DNA of 51,194 nt from DAOTVX01 sp034436015 (GTDB lineage: Bacteria; Chloroflexota; Anaerolineae; Anaerolineales; Villigracilaceae): the NCBI GenBank assembly GCA_034436015.1, contig DAOTWG010000002.1, positions 1 to 51,194 of the forward strand, given 5' to 3'. The notes beneath the pieces are model-generated. The model made no database searches. It was not told the DNA's origin and saw nothing but the letters and a program-made list of their open reading frames with translations. Shown here one piece after another: positions 16,387 to 25,200 of this stretch (position 1 is its first letter; every line of letters begins with the position of its first letter). The position numbers and the translations under genes were made by a program.

Positions 16387-17883
16387 ATGCCGTTTCAAGC
16401 TTCCTCCAACCCTGCCCGCTGGCAAACTGGCGTCTATAACTGCCAGGAGGCGTATCGCGACTCGACGCAACGTTCTTGGATTCTGACTTTCCCCGTTCTA
16501 TTGGCGATTCTACCGGCGGGATTTGCGCTCATTGTTCTTCTACAATACGAAAGAATCGCTGCCCTGTTCCCTACCATGCTATCCTGGCTCCTTGCTGCCA
16601 TCGCGGTTGTAGTGTTGGCAATCGTACTCGACAAGCTGGTGGCGGGGAAGGCGTTGCGAATCGCAGGGCAGTTTTTACAAGAATTCTACCGCTTGCCGGA
16701 CGAGCTGGATCCTCAAGAAATCCTTCGCCATCGCTTGTATGGGGTGTTGAATATGGGGGGCGATCTCTCCTTCTCTAAAAAACTTTCCAGCAAAGAAAAC
16801 GAAGATGAAAAGAGAGAGGCGGCAAGGTCGTCGCCTTTCTTTTCTCTTGTGGGGTTTCCTTGTTTAATTGTCAAGGATGGACAATTGGACGAGGGGAAGA
16901 CGCCGTGGTTGGCCTGGATGGCCCGGAATCTGGGGGGGCCGCTTTGTTTGGCAATCAGAGATGGTAACGCGGTGTACCTGGAACGGGCAGGCCGGTTCTC
17001 ACGAGTCGTTGGGCCGGGCGAGATCGTCTGCTTGGACTGGTTCGAAACCATCCGAGACATTGTTGACACCCGGCCTTATGTCAAAGAAGAAACGCTTCGT
17101 TCTTGTTGGACCCGAGATGGTATTCAAGTTGATGTAACCGTGCGTGTAGAGTGTTGCCTTGGAAATCCGGCCCAAAGACGAGCAGAGTTGCTTTACCCCT
17201 TTGATCCCGTGGCCGTCAAAGCCGCTGTGGAACGCACCTCGGTGCGCATGCCGGACGGGAAGACTTTGACCGAAATGAAAGGAATCGATTTGGTTTGGGG
17301 GCAAGTGACCAGCGTGATACCGGACTACATCGGTCGTCTCAAACTCGACGAGTTACTCTTATCAGGCGAGGCAAGCTCTGTTCTCGGCGCGGAGATCAAC
17401 ATAGAGAAGGATGGAGATTCTAGGGCATTGCCTGGACAAGGGAGAGGGTCTCTTCTCAGCGCGGAGACGACCCAACAACTGCGTGAAGAACTCAACCGTC
17501 TTACCCAACGGTTCGGTTATTACGTAACTGATGTCCAGATTACGCGTGTGGAACTACCGGCAACCATTGAAGAACAACGCGAACGCAACTGGCAGGCTGG
17601 ACGGCAAAGGTTGGCTCATCTGATGCGCGCACAGGCTGAAGCAGCGCGTATCCGCGCGGTCGAAGAGGCCCGCGCGGAAGCCCAGCGTGACCTGATTCTG
17701 GCTATCGCCGAAGGCCTAAATCGTGATCCAAGCCGTCGCTTTGCCGAACCTCTTTTGCTTGCGCTCGCCACTACGATCACGACCAGCCTGGCGAATCCCC
17801 TGGTGCATCCTCTCTTGACGCCGGAAACGCTGCGCTCACTTGAGCAATTAAGATCCCTTCTGGAAGGGCAGCATGGAGCATAA
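16387..17883 (+). CDS. Membrane-anchored SPFH/band-7-like protein B
   Basis: 498-aa protein with two membrane helices (about 31-55 and 63-84) and an SPFH-like core at about 208-390. The core has GPGEIVCLDWFETIRDIVDTRPY as entry, TRDGIQVDVTVRVE in the middle and FGYYVTDVQITRVELP near the end. A coiled coil follows (about 392-438; AEAARIRAVEEARAEAQRD). The SPFH core is interrupted by an acidic insert near 338-352. It is related to the upstream protein in plan but not closely in sequence, so I expect a hetero-oligomer. Its last 11 bp overlap the start of the S24 gene. Confidence 0.75.
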   Translation: MPFQASSNPARWQTGVYNCQEAYRDSTQRSWILTFPVLLAILPAGFALIVLLQYERIAALFPTMLSWLLAAIAVVVLAIVLDKLVAGKALRIAGQFLQEFYRLPDELDPQEILRHRLYGVLNMGGDLSFSKKLSSKENEDEKREAARSSPFFSLVGFPCLIVKDGQLDEGKTPWLAWMARNLGGPLCLAIRDGNAVYLERAGRFSRVVGPGEIVCLDWFETIRDIVDTRPYVKEETLRSCWTRDGIQVDVTVRVECCLGNPAQRRAELLYPFDPVAVKAAVERTSVRMPDGKTLTEMKGIDLVWGQVTSVIPDYIGRLKLDELLLSGEASSVLGAEINIEKDGDSRALPGQGRGSLLSAETTQQLREELNRLTQRFGYYVTDVQITRVELPATIEEQRERNWQAGRQRLAHLMRAQAEAARIRAVEEARAEAQRDLILAIAEGLNRDPSRRFAEPLLLALATTITTSLANPLVHPLLTPETLRSLEQLRSLLEGQHGA

Positions 17884-18916
17884 GGTTTCTCGAATCTTAA
17901 GTCTTCTAGATTTCCCGCCCGGAAAGAGCGACCTGAAAGGACAGCGTGATTGGCTCCTCGCTGCGCCGTTCCAAAAACTTGCGGGTTTCCTGTTGAACCT
18001 GCAGGGGTGCTTACAACAACCATCCGCTCAGTCGGTGCGGGATTGCGCCTATCACTATGTGTTTATGGGAGCAGTTGCGTTGGAATGGGATCGTGATCAT
18101 CTAGCTTATTTGTATTGTCAACAAGCCGCGGATGCGTTTCGTCGCCAGAATGATAGGTACAATGAAGCTCTAGCGTTGTGGCTGGCCGGGTTGGCCTGTG
18201 AGCGCAGTCGTCAATGTGTGCAAGCACAGCGACTCTATCAAGACGTTAAAGAAAAAATCCAACAATGGGCGTTTCTGGAGGGCAAGGAAAGAGATGAAAA
18301 CTATCATGCGATTTTGCGAGAGATAAACGGGAGCCTGTCTGCTTTGCTAACATGGACGGTTGATATTTCCCAGCCGTCACGGTCTGCAAACCGATTGGCT
18401 TTTCTTGCTTTGCCTTCTTTCCCTGTCTTTGCTCAGGTTCAGGCTGGCCCAGACGGCCCCATATGGGGAGAAACGCAGCAGAAGGAGCTCATCATGGAGA
18501 TAAGAACTTTCGGCGTAGGGGCGAGGGAGTATGCTGTTTTTCCCCTCCATTCCGATCGCCGCTACGTTGCCCTGCAACGCGATCGTCTGTATGGTTGGAT
18601 TGTTGTCAAAGGGAATAGCATGAATGCCGCCAACTCGGTTCCTATTGTCCATGACGACCTGGTTTTGTTTTACATTGCCGATGATGCCGACGATAACAGC
18701 ATCGTCGTTGTCTCTTGCCCCGAGCCAAGCGGTGCAGGGTATCGGTATATGATCAAACGATGGCGAGCGCGGGAGAAAGCCTTTTTGTCTGAATCGCTAG
18801 AGGACTACTCCCCCATACCGCGCGATCAGGAACATCGTATTCTTGGTGTTGCAGTCGCAGTGGCCAAGCCTGTATTGCCTCAGCCGTTGCAGGAAGACAG
18901 CCGTCCGCTCGTTTGA
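17873..18916 (+). CDS. Helical-repeat protein fused to a self-cleaving S24 (LexA/UmuD-like) peptidase
   Basis: 347-aa protein. Residues 1-165 are helical and TPR-like (YLYCQQAADAFRRQNDRYNEALALWLAGLACE), with no DNA-binding domain visible. Residues about 180-332 form an S24 peptidase domain. FAQVQAGPDG holds an Ala191-Gly192 pair in the place of the LexA cleavage site, the nucleophile is Ser249 in VKGNSMNAA and the general base is Lys295 in YMIKRW. Spacing from cleavage site to Ser (58) and Ser to Lys (46) is longer than in LexA. The start at 17873 has GGAAGGG upstream and overlaps the SPFH gene. I infer autocleavage that releases or inactivates the helical part; the trigger is unknown. Confidence 0.75.
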   Translation: MEHKVSRILSLLDFPPGKSDLKGQRDWLLAAPFQKLAGFLLNLQGCLQQPSAQSVRDCAYHYVFMGAVALEWDRDHLAYLYCQQAADAFRRQNDRYNEALALWLAGLACERSRQCVQAQRLYQDVKEKIQQWAFLEGKERDENYHAILREINGSLSALLTWTVDISQPSRSANRLAFLALPSFPVFAQVQAGPDGPIWGETQQKELIMEIRTFGVGAREYAVFPLHSDRRYVALQRDRLYGWIVVKGNSMNAANSVPIVHDDLVLFYIADDADDNSIVVVSCPEPSGAGYRYMIKRWRAREKAFLSESLEDYSPIPRDQEHRILGVAVAVAKPVLPQPLQEDSRPLV

Positions 18917-19002
18917 AAACGTGATCCAAAGGCTTCTCGAAGCGAGTGCGTGATCGAACCACCGCAACGTTGCTTCGGGGCCGCGGCAAGTAGTAGGGAC
19001 GA

Positions 19003-19959
19003 ATGCCCTGTGGCGCGATGACCGATGATACTGCTCTTTCCTGTCTTCTTCTCGGCGCCTCTGGCCTGGATTTGATTGGCCGCTTGGAGGGCGAATTGCA
19101 ATATGGGACTTCGAATCCGGCGCGTATTCGCGCTGCCTATGGCGGCGTGGCGCGCAATGTGGCGGAGAATTTGGCGCGACTTGGGGAACGTGTGGCGCTG
19201 ATCACGGCTGTCGGCGCCGATCGTATTGGCGAGGAAATCCTGAACGCTACCGCCGAGGCCGGTGTGGACATTTCCGCCGCTATTCGCAGCGAGGATTTTC
19301 CCAGTGGCTTCTATCTGGCAACTCTGAATCGGCAAGGCACGCTGACTTTTGCCCTGGATGACATGCGTGTTATGTCCAGCCTGACGCCCCAGGTGATTCA
19401 CAAGCGCCGGGCTTTCTTCCGTTCCGCCGCGCTGGTTTTTGTGGACGCCAATCTGTCCCCGGCCGCGCTCAGGACAGTTTTTGCGCTGGCGAAGAAAAGC
19501 GGAACGCCCGTTTGCGCCGATCCGACCTCGGTCAGTCTGGCAAGACGTTTGAAGGCGCACCTGAGCGAGCTGTTCCTGATTACGCCAAACAGCGCGGAGG
19601 CGGCTGTGCTGACCGACCTGCCCTTTGAGCCGGCCGATGTAACGGCGGCAATCGCGGCCGCGCGCCAATTGGTCGCGTTGGGCGTGCAAATTGCCATCGT
19701 CACCCTGGCCGAATTCGGCGTCTGTTACGCCACCTCGGAGACAACCGGTCATATTCCCGCTCTACGCACCAAGATCGTGGATCCGACCGGCGCCGGGGAT
19801 GCTCTGACGGCTGCCGTGCTCTTTGGGCTGTTGAATGAGATTCCTCTTGATGATGCGATTCGACTGGGAATCTCGGCGGCTTCGCTTACCCTACGCGCGG
19901 AGGGCACAGTGGATCCCAGGCTTTCCCTCGAAAGGCTATATGACCAGTTGTTAATATGA
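19003..19959 (+). CDS. psuK: Pseudouridine kinase (PfkB family)
   Basis: 318-aa PfkB-family sugar kinase. The N-terminal signature YGGVARNVAENLARLG (about 45-60) and the C-terminal ATP and catalytic motif DPTGAGDALTAAV (about 263-275, with the catalytic Asp in GAGD) are intact. It phosphorylates pseudouridine to the 5'-phosphate. The specific function is set by its coupling to psuG: the stop codon overlaps the psuG ATG (ATGA). The start may also be at 19018; GTAGGGA before 19003 favours the longer form slightly. Confidence 0.9.
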   Translation: MPCGAMTDDTALSCLLLGASGLDLIGRLEGELQYGTSNPARIRAAYGGVARNVAENLARLGERVALITAVGADRIGEEILNATAEAGVDISAAIRSEDFPSGFYLATLNRQGTLTFALDDMRVMSSLTPQVIHKRRAFFRSAALVFVDANLSPAALRTVFALAKKSGTPVCADPTSVSLARRLKAHLSELFLITPNSAEAAVLTDLPFEPADVTAAIAAARQLVALGVQIAIVTLAEFGVCYATSETTGHIPALRTKIVDPTGAGDALTAAVLFGLLNEIPLDDAIRLGISAASLTLRAEGTVDPRLSLERLYDQLLI

Positions 19960-20888
19960 GTTCCTCGTCTTTGTGCATTACTTGCTCCCCTCTGGCGAGG
20001 CGCGCTTTGCAGCGTGGCTTGCCCGTCGTTGCCCTGGAATCGGCGGTGGTCACGCACGGTTTGCCCCGTCCGCGCAATCATGCCCTGGCGCGCGGCATGG
20101 AACAGGCTATTTTGGATGAAGGAGTTACGCCGGCGACAGTTGCTGTTCTCGATGGCAGGATTCACGTTGGTCTGACGGAAGAGGAGCTCCAGCAACTGGC
20201 AGATAAAGCAGACGTGCATAAAATCTCTCCCCGTAACCTGGCGGCTGTATTGCTCCGGGGAGGCAGCGGTGGCGTCACGGTCGCCGGCGCGCTCTGGATT
20301 GCACAACGTGCCGGCATAAAGGTTTTCGTTACCGGCGGCATCGGCGGCGTATACTCGCCGCTTACGCTGGATATTTCTGCCGATTTGCCTCTCTTGGCCG
20401 AGTCGCCGTTGATCGTCGTTTGTGCGGGGGCGAAAGCCATACACGATGTGCCGGCCACGCTGGAGTATTTGGAAACGATAGGTGTGCCGGTTATCGGTTA
20501 TCGGACGGATCAGTTCCCGGCCTTTTACTGGGGTGAGAGCGGCTTGCCGGTCACGATTCGCTTGGAGACTCCAAAGGAGGTGGTAGAATTTGCCCAGATG
20601 CATTGGGGGCTGGGAATGTGCAGCGCTGTGTTAGTCTGCCAATCTCCACCAGCCGAGCAAGCCCTACCACGCGCCCACCTCGAAAGTTTGATTCACCGCG
20701 CGCGCGCCGAGGCGGAGAAGCAGAACATCCGTCGGCAAGATCTAACTCCGTTTCTGCTGCAACGTTTGAACGACTTAACCTGCGATGAGACGTTACGCGC
20801 CAATCTGGCGCTTTTGCTGAACAATGCTTCCTTGGCCGCGCGTATTGCCAAAGCAATGTCTTGGGAAAAACGCCAAAAAACTGTGTGA
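19956..20888 (+). CDS. psuG: Pseudouridine-5'-phosphate glycosidase
   Basis: 310-aa enzyme that splits pseudouridine 5'-phosphate to uracil and ribose 5-phosphate. Family motifs include VVALESAVVTHGLPRP (about 24-39), PATVAVLDGRIHVGLT, the lysine-bearing VHKISPRNL and the Gly-rich TGGIGGVYSP (about 128-137). It forms a two-step pseudouridine breakdown operon with psuK. The length is normal and all segments are intact. Confidence 0.95.
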   Translation: MSSSSLCITCSPLARRALQRGLPVVALESAVVTHGLPRPRNHALARGMEQAILDEGVTPATVAVLDGRIHVGLTEEELQQLADKADVHKISPRNLAAVLLRGGSGGVTVAGALWIAQRAGIKVFVTGGIGGVYSPLTLDISADLPLLAESPLIVVCAGAKAIHDVPATLEYLETIGVPVIGYRTDQFPAFYWGESGLPVTIRLETPKEVVEFAQMHWGLGMCSAVLVCQSPPAEQALPRAHLESLIHRARAEAEKQNIRRQDLTPFLLQRLNDLTCDETLRANLALLLNNASLAARIAKAMSWEKRQKTV

Positions 20889-20939
20889 TGCCCTGTCTTG
20901 CCTCATCTGCAAGAGGGCGCGTCGGCTCTGTGTGTTCCG

Positions 20940-21743
20940 ATGGCAACTTCCGTAAATCTTTCTATTCGTCATACGTCTGGCGCGACCGTACTTGCGACGG
21001 CGCAGAGTTATCGGCTGGGTGTTTCGGCAGGGGGAAAAGGCGTGTATCGGTTGGCGCAGTGCGACGATTATTCCTATCTTGGCCGCAGTCATTTCCCTCA
21101 TTCCCCACCTCTGTCCTTTACTGTATGCGCGCGCGTCTCGGCGGAAAATCTACCTGGCACATGGGGATTCGGCCTCTGGAATGATCCGTTTGGGCTATCG
21201 TTGGGCTTCGGCGCGACGTGGTTTCGCCTGCCTTCCTTGCCAAATGCGGTTTGGTTCTTCTATGCTTCGCCGGAGAATTATCTTGCTTTACAGGAGAAAA
21301 CAGGTTCCGGTGAAGGCGAGGGTGTTTCTTCCATCATCCCGGCCAATGGTTTTTTTGCGGGGGTGTTTCGCTCGCCTCGCTGGCCATTCCTGCTTCTCGC
21401 GCCGGCCTTGGTCGGCGTGCCGTTCTGTTATATTCGCCCTTTCGCGCGGTTAGCGCGACGACTGGCAGCGCGTGTGGTTTCTCAGGATGGAGCGACTGTA
21501 TCGGTGAACGCCACGGAATGGCATACGTACTCCTTTTACTGGATGGAAACGCTTTGTGAGTTCAGCGTAGATGGTGCGTGTGTATTCCGCACTTCTCTCT
21601 CGCCGCTACCACCTTTAGGATTGGTCATTTGGATTGATAACCAGTATATGGCCTTTACGCCGCAAGGTCGCTTGCGGTATGGGACGCTTGCCAATCCGGC
21701 TATGTGGCTGGAAGTAGCGATGGTGCGGGTTGGCTATCCGTAG
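20940..21743 (+). CDS. Hypothetical protein, beta-sandwich (concanavalin-like) fold suspected
   Basis: 267-aa protein of unknown function. It is rich in Trp, Phe and Tyr with alternating strands: LSFTVCARVSAENLPGTWGFGLWND, a middle hydrophobic stretch (FLLLAPALVGVPFCYI) that may be a membrane or buried segment, and WHTYSFYWMETLCEFSVDGACVF near the C-terminus. This pattern resembles glycan-binding or GH16-like jelly rolls, but no catalytic motif is seen and the resemblance is weak. The start at 20940 is the first ATG; a TTG at 20898 is possible. No ribosome site is clear. It follows psuG by about 50 bp and may be co-transcribed. Confidence 0.6.
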   Translation: MATSVNLSIRHTSGATVLATAQSYRLGVSAGGKGVYRLAQCDDYSYLGRSHFPHSPPLSFTVCARVSAENLPGTWGFGLWNDPFGLSLGFGATWFRLPSLPNAVWFFYASPENYLALQEKTGSGEGEGVSSIIPANGFFAGVFRSPRWPFLLLAPALVGVPFCYIRPFARLARRLAARVVSQDGATVSVNATEWHTYSFYWMETLCEFSVDGACVFRTSLSPLPPLGLVIWIDNQYMAFTPQGRLRYGTLANPAMWLEVAMVRVGYP

Positions 21744-21823
21744 CCGCTGGTTATTGGCTTTCTATTACGAAAGCTCGTGTTTATCCTCTGCGGTGGACCT
21801 GGAAGGTCAATTAGGAGGCTCTC

Positions 21824-22456
21824 ATGACGATTTCTGGGGAAGAGATTCTCAGACTTACTCTGGCCGTCCTGGTTGGCGGGTTGATTGGGTTCGAGCGTGA
21901 GTTTCGCGATAAATCCGCCGGCTTTCGCACAATGATCTTCATCACACTTGGCGCGACGCTATTCACCATGTTGTCGTTCCATTTCTTGGAGGACAGCGCG
22001 CGCGTGGCGGCGAATATTGTTACCGGCATCGGTTTTCTTGGCGCAGGTGCCATTCTGCGCGGCGAAGGAGGCAGAGTGGCGGGACTGACCACAGCCGCTA
22101 CAATTTGGTTGGCTGCCGCCTTGGGCATGGGCATTGGAAGTGGGCTGTATCTTTTGACCGGTGTGACTACCCTGTTTATCTTGGTTATCTTGTGGGTATT
22201 CCCATTTTTCGAGCACTGGCTGGACAACCTGCGCAATGCACATACTTACGAGATAACCCTTCCCCTTGAATCCTCCCATATAAGCACGTTGGAGGAGATG
22301 TTCCGTGCTTGTGGCATTCGAGTCCACAAGCAGTTTGTCTGGAAACGAGGCGATCGAGTGGTCTACACGTTGCAAACGGTTGGCAGGAAGGAGTGCCACA
22401 AACGCCTTATTCCCGCTTTGTTGAAGGACGCAGAGATTGTGGAATTTCGATACTGA
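21824..22456 (+). CDS. MgtC/SapB family membrane protein
   Basis: 210-aa protein. The MgtC domain (about 10-135) has several membrane helices and the family segments GGLIGFEREFRDKSAGFRTM, GIGFLGAGAILR and GLTTAATIWLAAALGMGIG. A soluble ACT-like C-terminal domain (about 140-210) follows. MgtC-type proteins affect Mg2+ homeostasis and F-type ATPase activity in some bacteria. AGGAGG precedes the ATG. It is 10 bp from the VOC gene, so the two probably share a transcript. Confidence 0.9.
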   Translation: MTISGEEILRLTLAVLVGGLIGFEREFRDKSAGFRTMIFITLGATLFTMLSFHFLEDSARVAANIVTGIGFLGAGAILRGEGGRVAGLTTAATIWLAAALGMGIGSGLYLLTGVTTLFILVILWVFPFFEHWLDNLRNAHTYEITLPLESSHISTLEEMFRACGIRVHKQFVWKRGDRVVYTLQTVGRKECHKRLIPALLKDAEIVEFRY

Positions 22457-22466
22457 TGGAGGCAAA

Positions 22467-22916
22467 ATGAACCATCTCGACAACAATGTTGTCGTGCAAA
22501 TTGGGATCGTGGTTTGGGATGTGGAGAGAACAGCAGAGCACTACGCCGAGATATTCGGCGTACCGAAGCCGGATATCGTGCTCATCGCAGCAGATTCCTT
22601 TGCCAACACGGTGTACCGTGGACAACCTTCGAACGCCCATGGGAAAGCGGCGTTTTTCGACATGGGTTCTGTACAGGTGGAACTCATTGAGCCTGTCGGC
22701 GCGCCAAGCACGTGGGAAGAATTCTTACGCATTCATGGCGAAGGGATTCACCACATCGCCTTTCGCGTTGAACAATTGGACGAGGCGAAAGCCTTTCTCG
22801 GCGCGCGCGGGATGCCAGTTGTCCAGGCAGGTGGCTGGGAGGGGGGACGGTATGCCTATATTGACAGCGTTTCCCAACTGGGCGCCATGCTGGAATTGTT
22901 GAAGTTTGATCGGTGA
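22467..22916 (+). CDS. VOC (glyoxalase/bleomycin resistance) superfamily protein
   Basis: 149-aa protein with two beta-alpha-beta-beta-beta modules. Likely metal ligands are in VVQIGIVVWD (Gln), VQVELIEP (Glu), GIHHIAFRV (His) and AMLELLK (Glu). This pattern resembles methylmalonyl-CoA epimerase, but the epimerase assignment is only tentative. GGAGG lies just before the ATG at 22467, which is inside a longer open frame. It follows the MgtC-like gene closely. Confidence 0.8.
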   Translation: MNHLDNNVVVQIGIVVWDVERTAEHYAEIFGVPKPDIVLIAADSFANTVYRGQPSNAHGKAAFFDMGSVQVELIEPVGAPSTWEEFLRIHGEGIHHIAFRVEQLDEAKAFLGARGMPVVQAGGWEGGRYAYIDSVSQLGAMLELLKFDR

Positions 22917-22971
22917 CCGACGGGGAAGGTGCGTTCCGCTGGCGCGCCGACCGCTGGACGTCTCCTCGCCT

Positions 22972-25197
22972 TTACCAAAACTGCATTTGCGCTGGCGCGT
23001 CGAGCGGATCGCTGTTCAGTTCTTGCAGAAACCCCTCGCGTTGTAGTTGTATAGGAGGGGTGATAGCCAGTCTCCGTAGCGTGCGGAATTTGAGCACTCG
23101 CCAACCCTGATTCCACAGCGCCATCAGCGAAGGGTCTCGCCGCAATTTGTACAGCAACAGCCCTGCCCGTCCGCCCGGCAGGACCAGCAGGCTGATGGTG
23201 GGGGGATAGGGATTCTGGCGCAAGATTGTGCCCACGACGGCTGATGCCAGCAGGTAGAAAGCGAAGACCACCTGGTCATGTTCCTGCCAGAGAGTCAGCC
23301 GCCCCGGTTGGCCGGCAGTGGCAACGGTAAAGCCCAAGTGTTGTCCGAGGGAGCGCAAGGCTACGCTGGCTGATTCGAGGTCGGCGCGGCGTGCATTAGC
23401 GTGGTCCTCCGGGCGCAATGACCAGCGTCCGTTGCTCTCCACGGCATAGGAATTCAGCACCTGATGAATCAATCCCAAGGAAGGAGTAAAGAGGCCGCCG
23501 ATTTCCTCGTTGACCGTTTGCTCCAATTCATGAAAAGGGATGGTTGGTCGCTTTTGTAAGGTGCGGACCACGACCATTTCCACGCGGTCTGGCAAAGGGA
23601 TAGTTTCCGTCTCCCACATTTCAAGTCCCCATAGGCCGCTTTCCGGGTTTTGGGCGTTGCTGTAATGGACGAAAGGACTTGACTGGAGGGCTTTCTGAAT
23701 AGGCGTGTGTAGGATGGAAATATCGTTCTGATCACAGGCGAGGGACTGTTCCGCCGCCATTGCCTGCAGCGCAGCGGCGTGCAGATGCAGGTAGGTAGTC
23801 GGTTCACCGCGCTGGTTCAGGTATTCTTGCAAGGTCTGACGGATTGTTTCTGGAGAGGGACGATGGCGCGGTGAGTGTTCGTACGCGCGTCGGCGCGCGA
23901 ACAATTGAATTGGATCGTGGACTGTGCGCAACGCAAGTCCGCTTAGGTCAAAGCCAGCGCCTTCGAGCGCGACCAGCGTGGCGCTTAGATAAGCCGCTTC
24001 CGGCTCGGCAATGAACCCAAAGAGCAAGGTGTGGAGCGGCAGCGCGTGGCTCATGTGGCGAAACACGGAACCCAACGCCTCGGCGTGCCAATCCCAATCG
24101 TAACGTTGGCGGCGCAACGCGGCTTTGAACGCGCTTGCTGTTTGCTGTCCCCATAACCAGCCGGCCCAGAGGGCGGAAAGCGTCCAAAAGGCCTGATTGG
24201 GACGAGGAATAGCAGTAAGGACAACGCGGATGGGGAGATTCTTCAGACGACCGGCGAGATCGCGCAAAGCGCCCTCGAATATGCAAACGCCGCTTGCGGG
24301 AGCCGGACGCGGCCAGTTGACAACAGGAACGGCCGTTTTTGTGGAGGCTAGGGTATCCACACCGCGCTCCAGCGCCAGCCAAACATTGTGCTCAAGAAAG
24401 CGCGAGGGCGTGGTAAGCAGTTTTGGACGCGGGCGGTCTTCGGGATAGGCCCACAGGGTATTGGCGGCGTCGCAGGCAAAGAGCACGAGCGCGGTGAGGC
24501 AACGGCGACGTTCGGGGGTAAGGGAGAGGCTGTCTAGTTTGTTGATGATCGTGATCAGGGCGTAGATAGCGCGAGGCAGGTAACAGTTTAGGGCCGCTTC
24601 GGCGTAAGGACGGTCGGGGTCATCGCGTGGGGCAACACGCTCCAGTGCGCGCGCGCGATGAAGTGCCGTTGTTGACGCCAGGATCGCAGCATGGAGGCGG
24701 TCGCTTTCTGTGGTGGGAAATTCGCCTCCCTCGCCGCAGGGACAGTGATAGAGGCGCGCCAGGGGAACCTCGCCGCCTTGTTCCCAAAGGAAAGCTTCCG
24801 CCGGGACCTTGCGATGGCAACGCGTGCATTCTGTCAGGTAGAGGGATTGGAGGTGAGTTTCAAGGCGTTCCTCGCCTTTGCGTGCGGAACCAAGCTCGGC
24901 GAGGGCAGCCTGGAATTCCTGGCGCGTGGGCGCGGCCGCCGTGAGTTCGAGCAGGAAGCGCGCCACCGGGTTGTTGACGGTCGCCAGCACGCGCCAGCCC
25001 GCGTGCGCGGCCTCGACAGGCAGATTCGGCGCGCTGCCGAATGGGTCTAACACCCAGGTGTCTGCTTGTTCCCCTTTCGGAAAAACATGTTTCAGCGCGG
25101 CTCTTGCCATCCCATCCGGCAAAGGAGGGAGGAAGCGCCTTAACGGGCCGGTGCCAGGAGATGGCTTTTCACCGGAAAGGTAGGCGATTTCTTCCAC
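22972..25197 (-). CDS. DNA-methylase-like protein with lost catalytic motif
   Basis: 741-aa protein starting with GTG. The N-terminus resembles N6/N4 DNA methylases of the DUF1156 kind: a SAM-binding motif I, VLDPFGSAPNLP (about 49-60), the strand WRVLATVNNPVARF, and a zinc ribbon with Cys124, Cys127, Cys152 and Cys154. Where such enzymes have a DPPY motif, the sequence reads VVLTAIPRPNQAFWTLSALWAGWLWG (about 335-360), so the catalytic Pro-Pro-Tyr is missing. The remaining part (about 400-741) is not recognised. It is probably a non-catalytic DNA- or SAM-binding protein. It lies 3 bp after the GH13 gene and is likely translated with it. Confidence 0.6.
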   Translation of the reverse strand: MEEIAYLSGEKPSPGTGPLRRFLPPLPDGMARAALKHVFPKGEQADTWVLDPFGSAPNLPVEAAHAGWRVLATVNNPVARFLLELTAAAPTRQEFQAALAELGSARKGEERLETHLQSLYLTECTRCHRKVPAEAFLWEQGGEVPLARLYHCPCGEGGEFPTTESDRLHAAILASTTALHRARALERVAPRDDPDRPYAEAALNCYLPRAIYALITIINKLDSLSLTPERRRCLTALVLFACDAANTLWAYPEDRPRPKLLTTPSRFLEHNVWLALERGVDTLASTKTAVPVVNWPRPAPASGVCIFEGALRDLAGRLKNLPIRVVLTAIPRPNQAFWTLSALWAGWLWGQQTASAFKAALRRQRYDWDWHAEALGSVFRHMSHALPLHTLLFGFIAEPEAAYLSATLVALEGAGFDLSGLALRTVHDPIQLFARRRAYEHSPRHRPSPETIRQTLQEYLNQRGEPTTYLHLHAAALQAMAAEQSLACDQNDISILHTPIQKALQSSPFVHYSNAQNPESGLWGLEMWETETIPLPDRVEMVVVRTLQKRPTIPFHELEQTVNEEIGGLFTPSLGLIHQVLNSYAVESNGRWSLRPEDHANARRADLESASVALRSLGQHLGFTVATAGQPGRLTLWQEHDQVVFAFYLLASAVVGTILRQNPYPPTISLLVLPGGRAGLLLYKLRRDPSLMALWNQGWRVLKFRTLRRLAITPPIQLQREGFLQELNSDPLDAPAQMQFW

Positions 25198-25200
25198 GTG

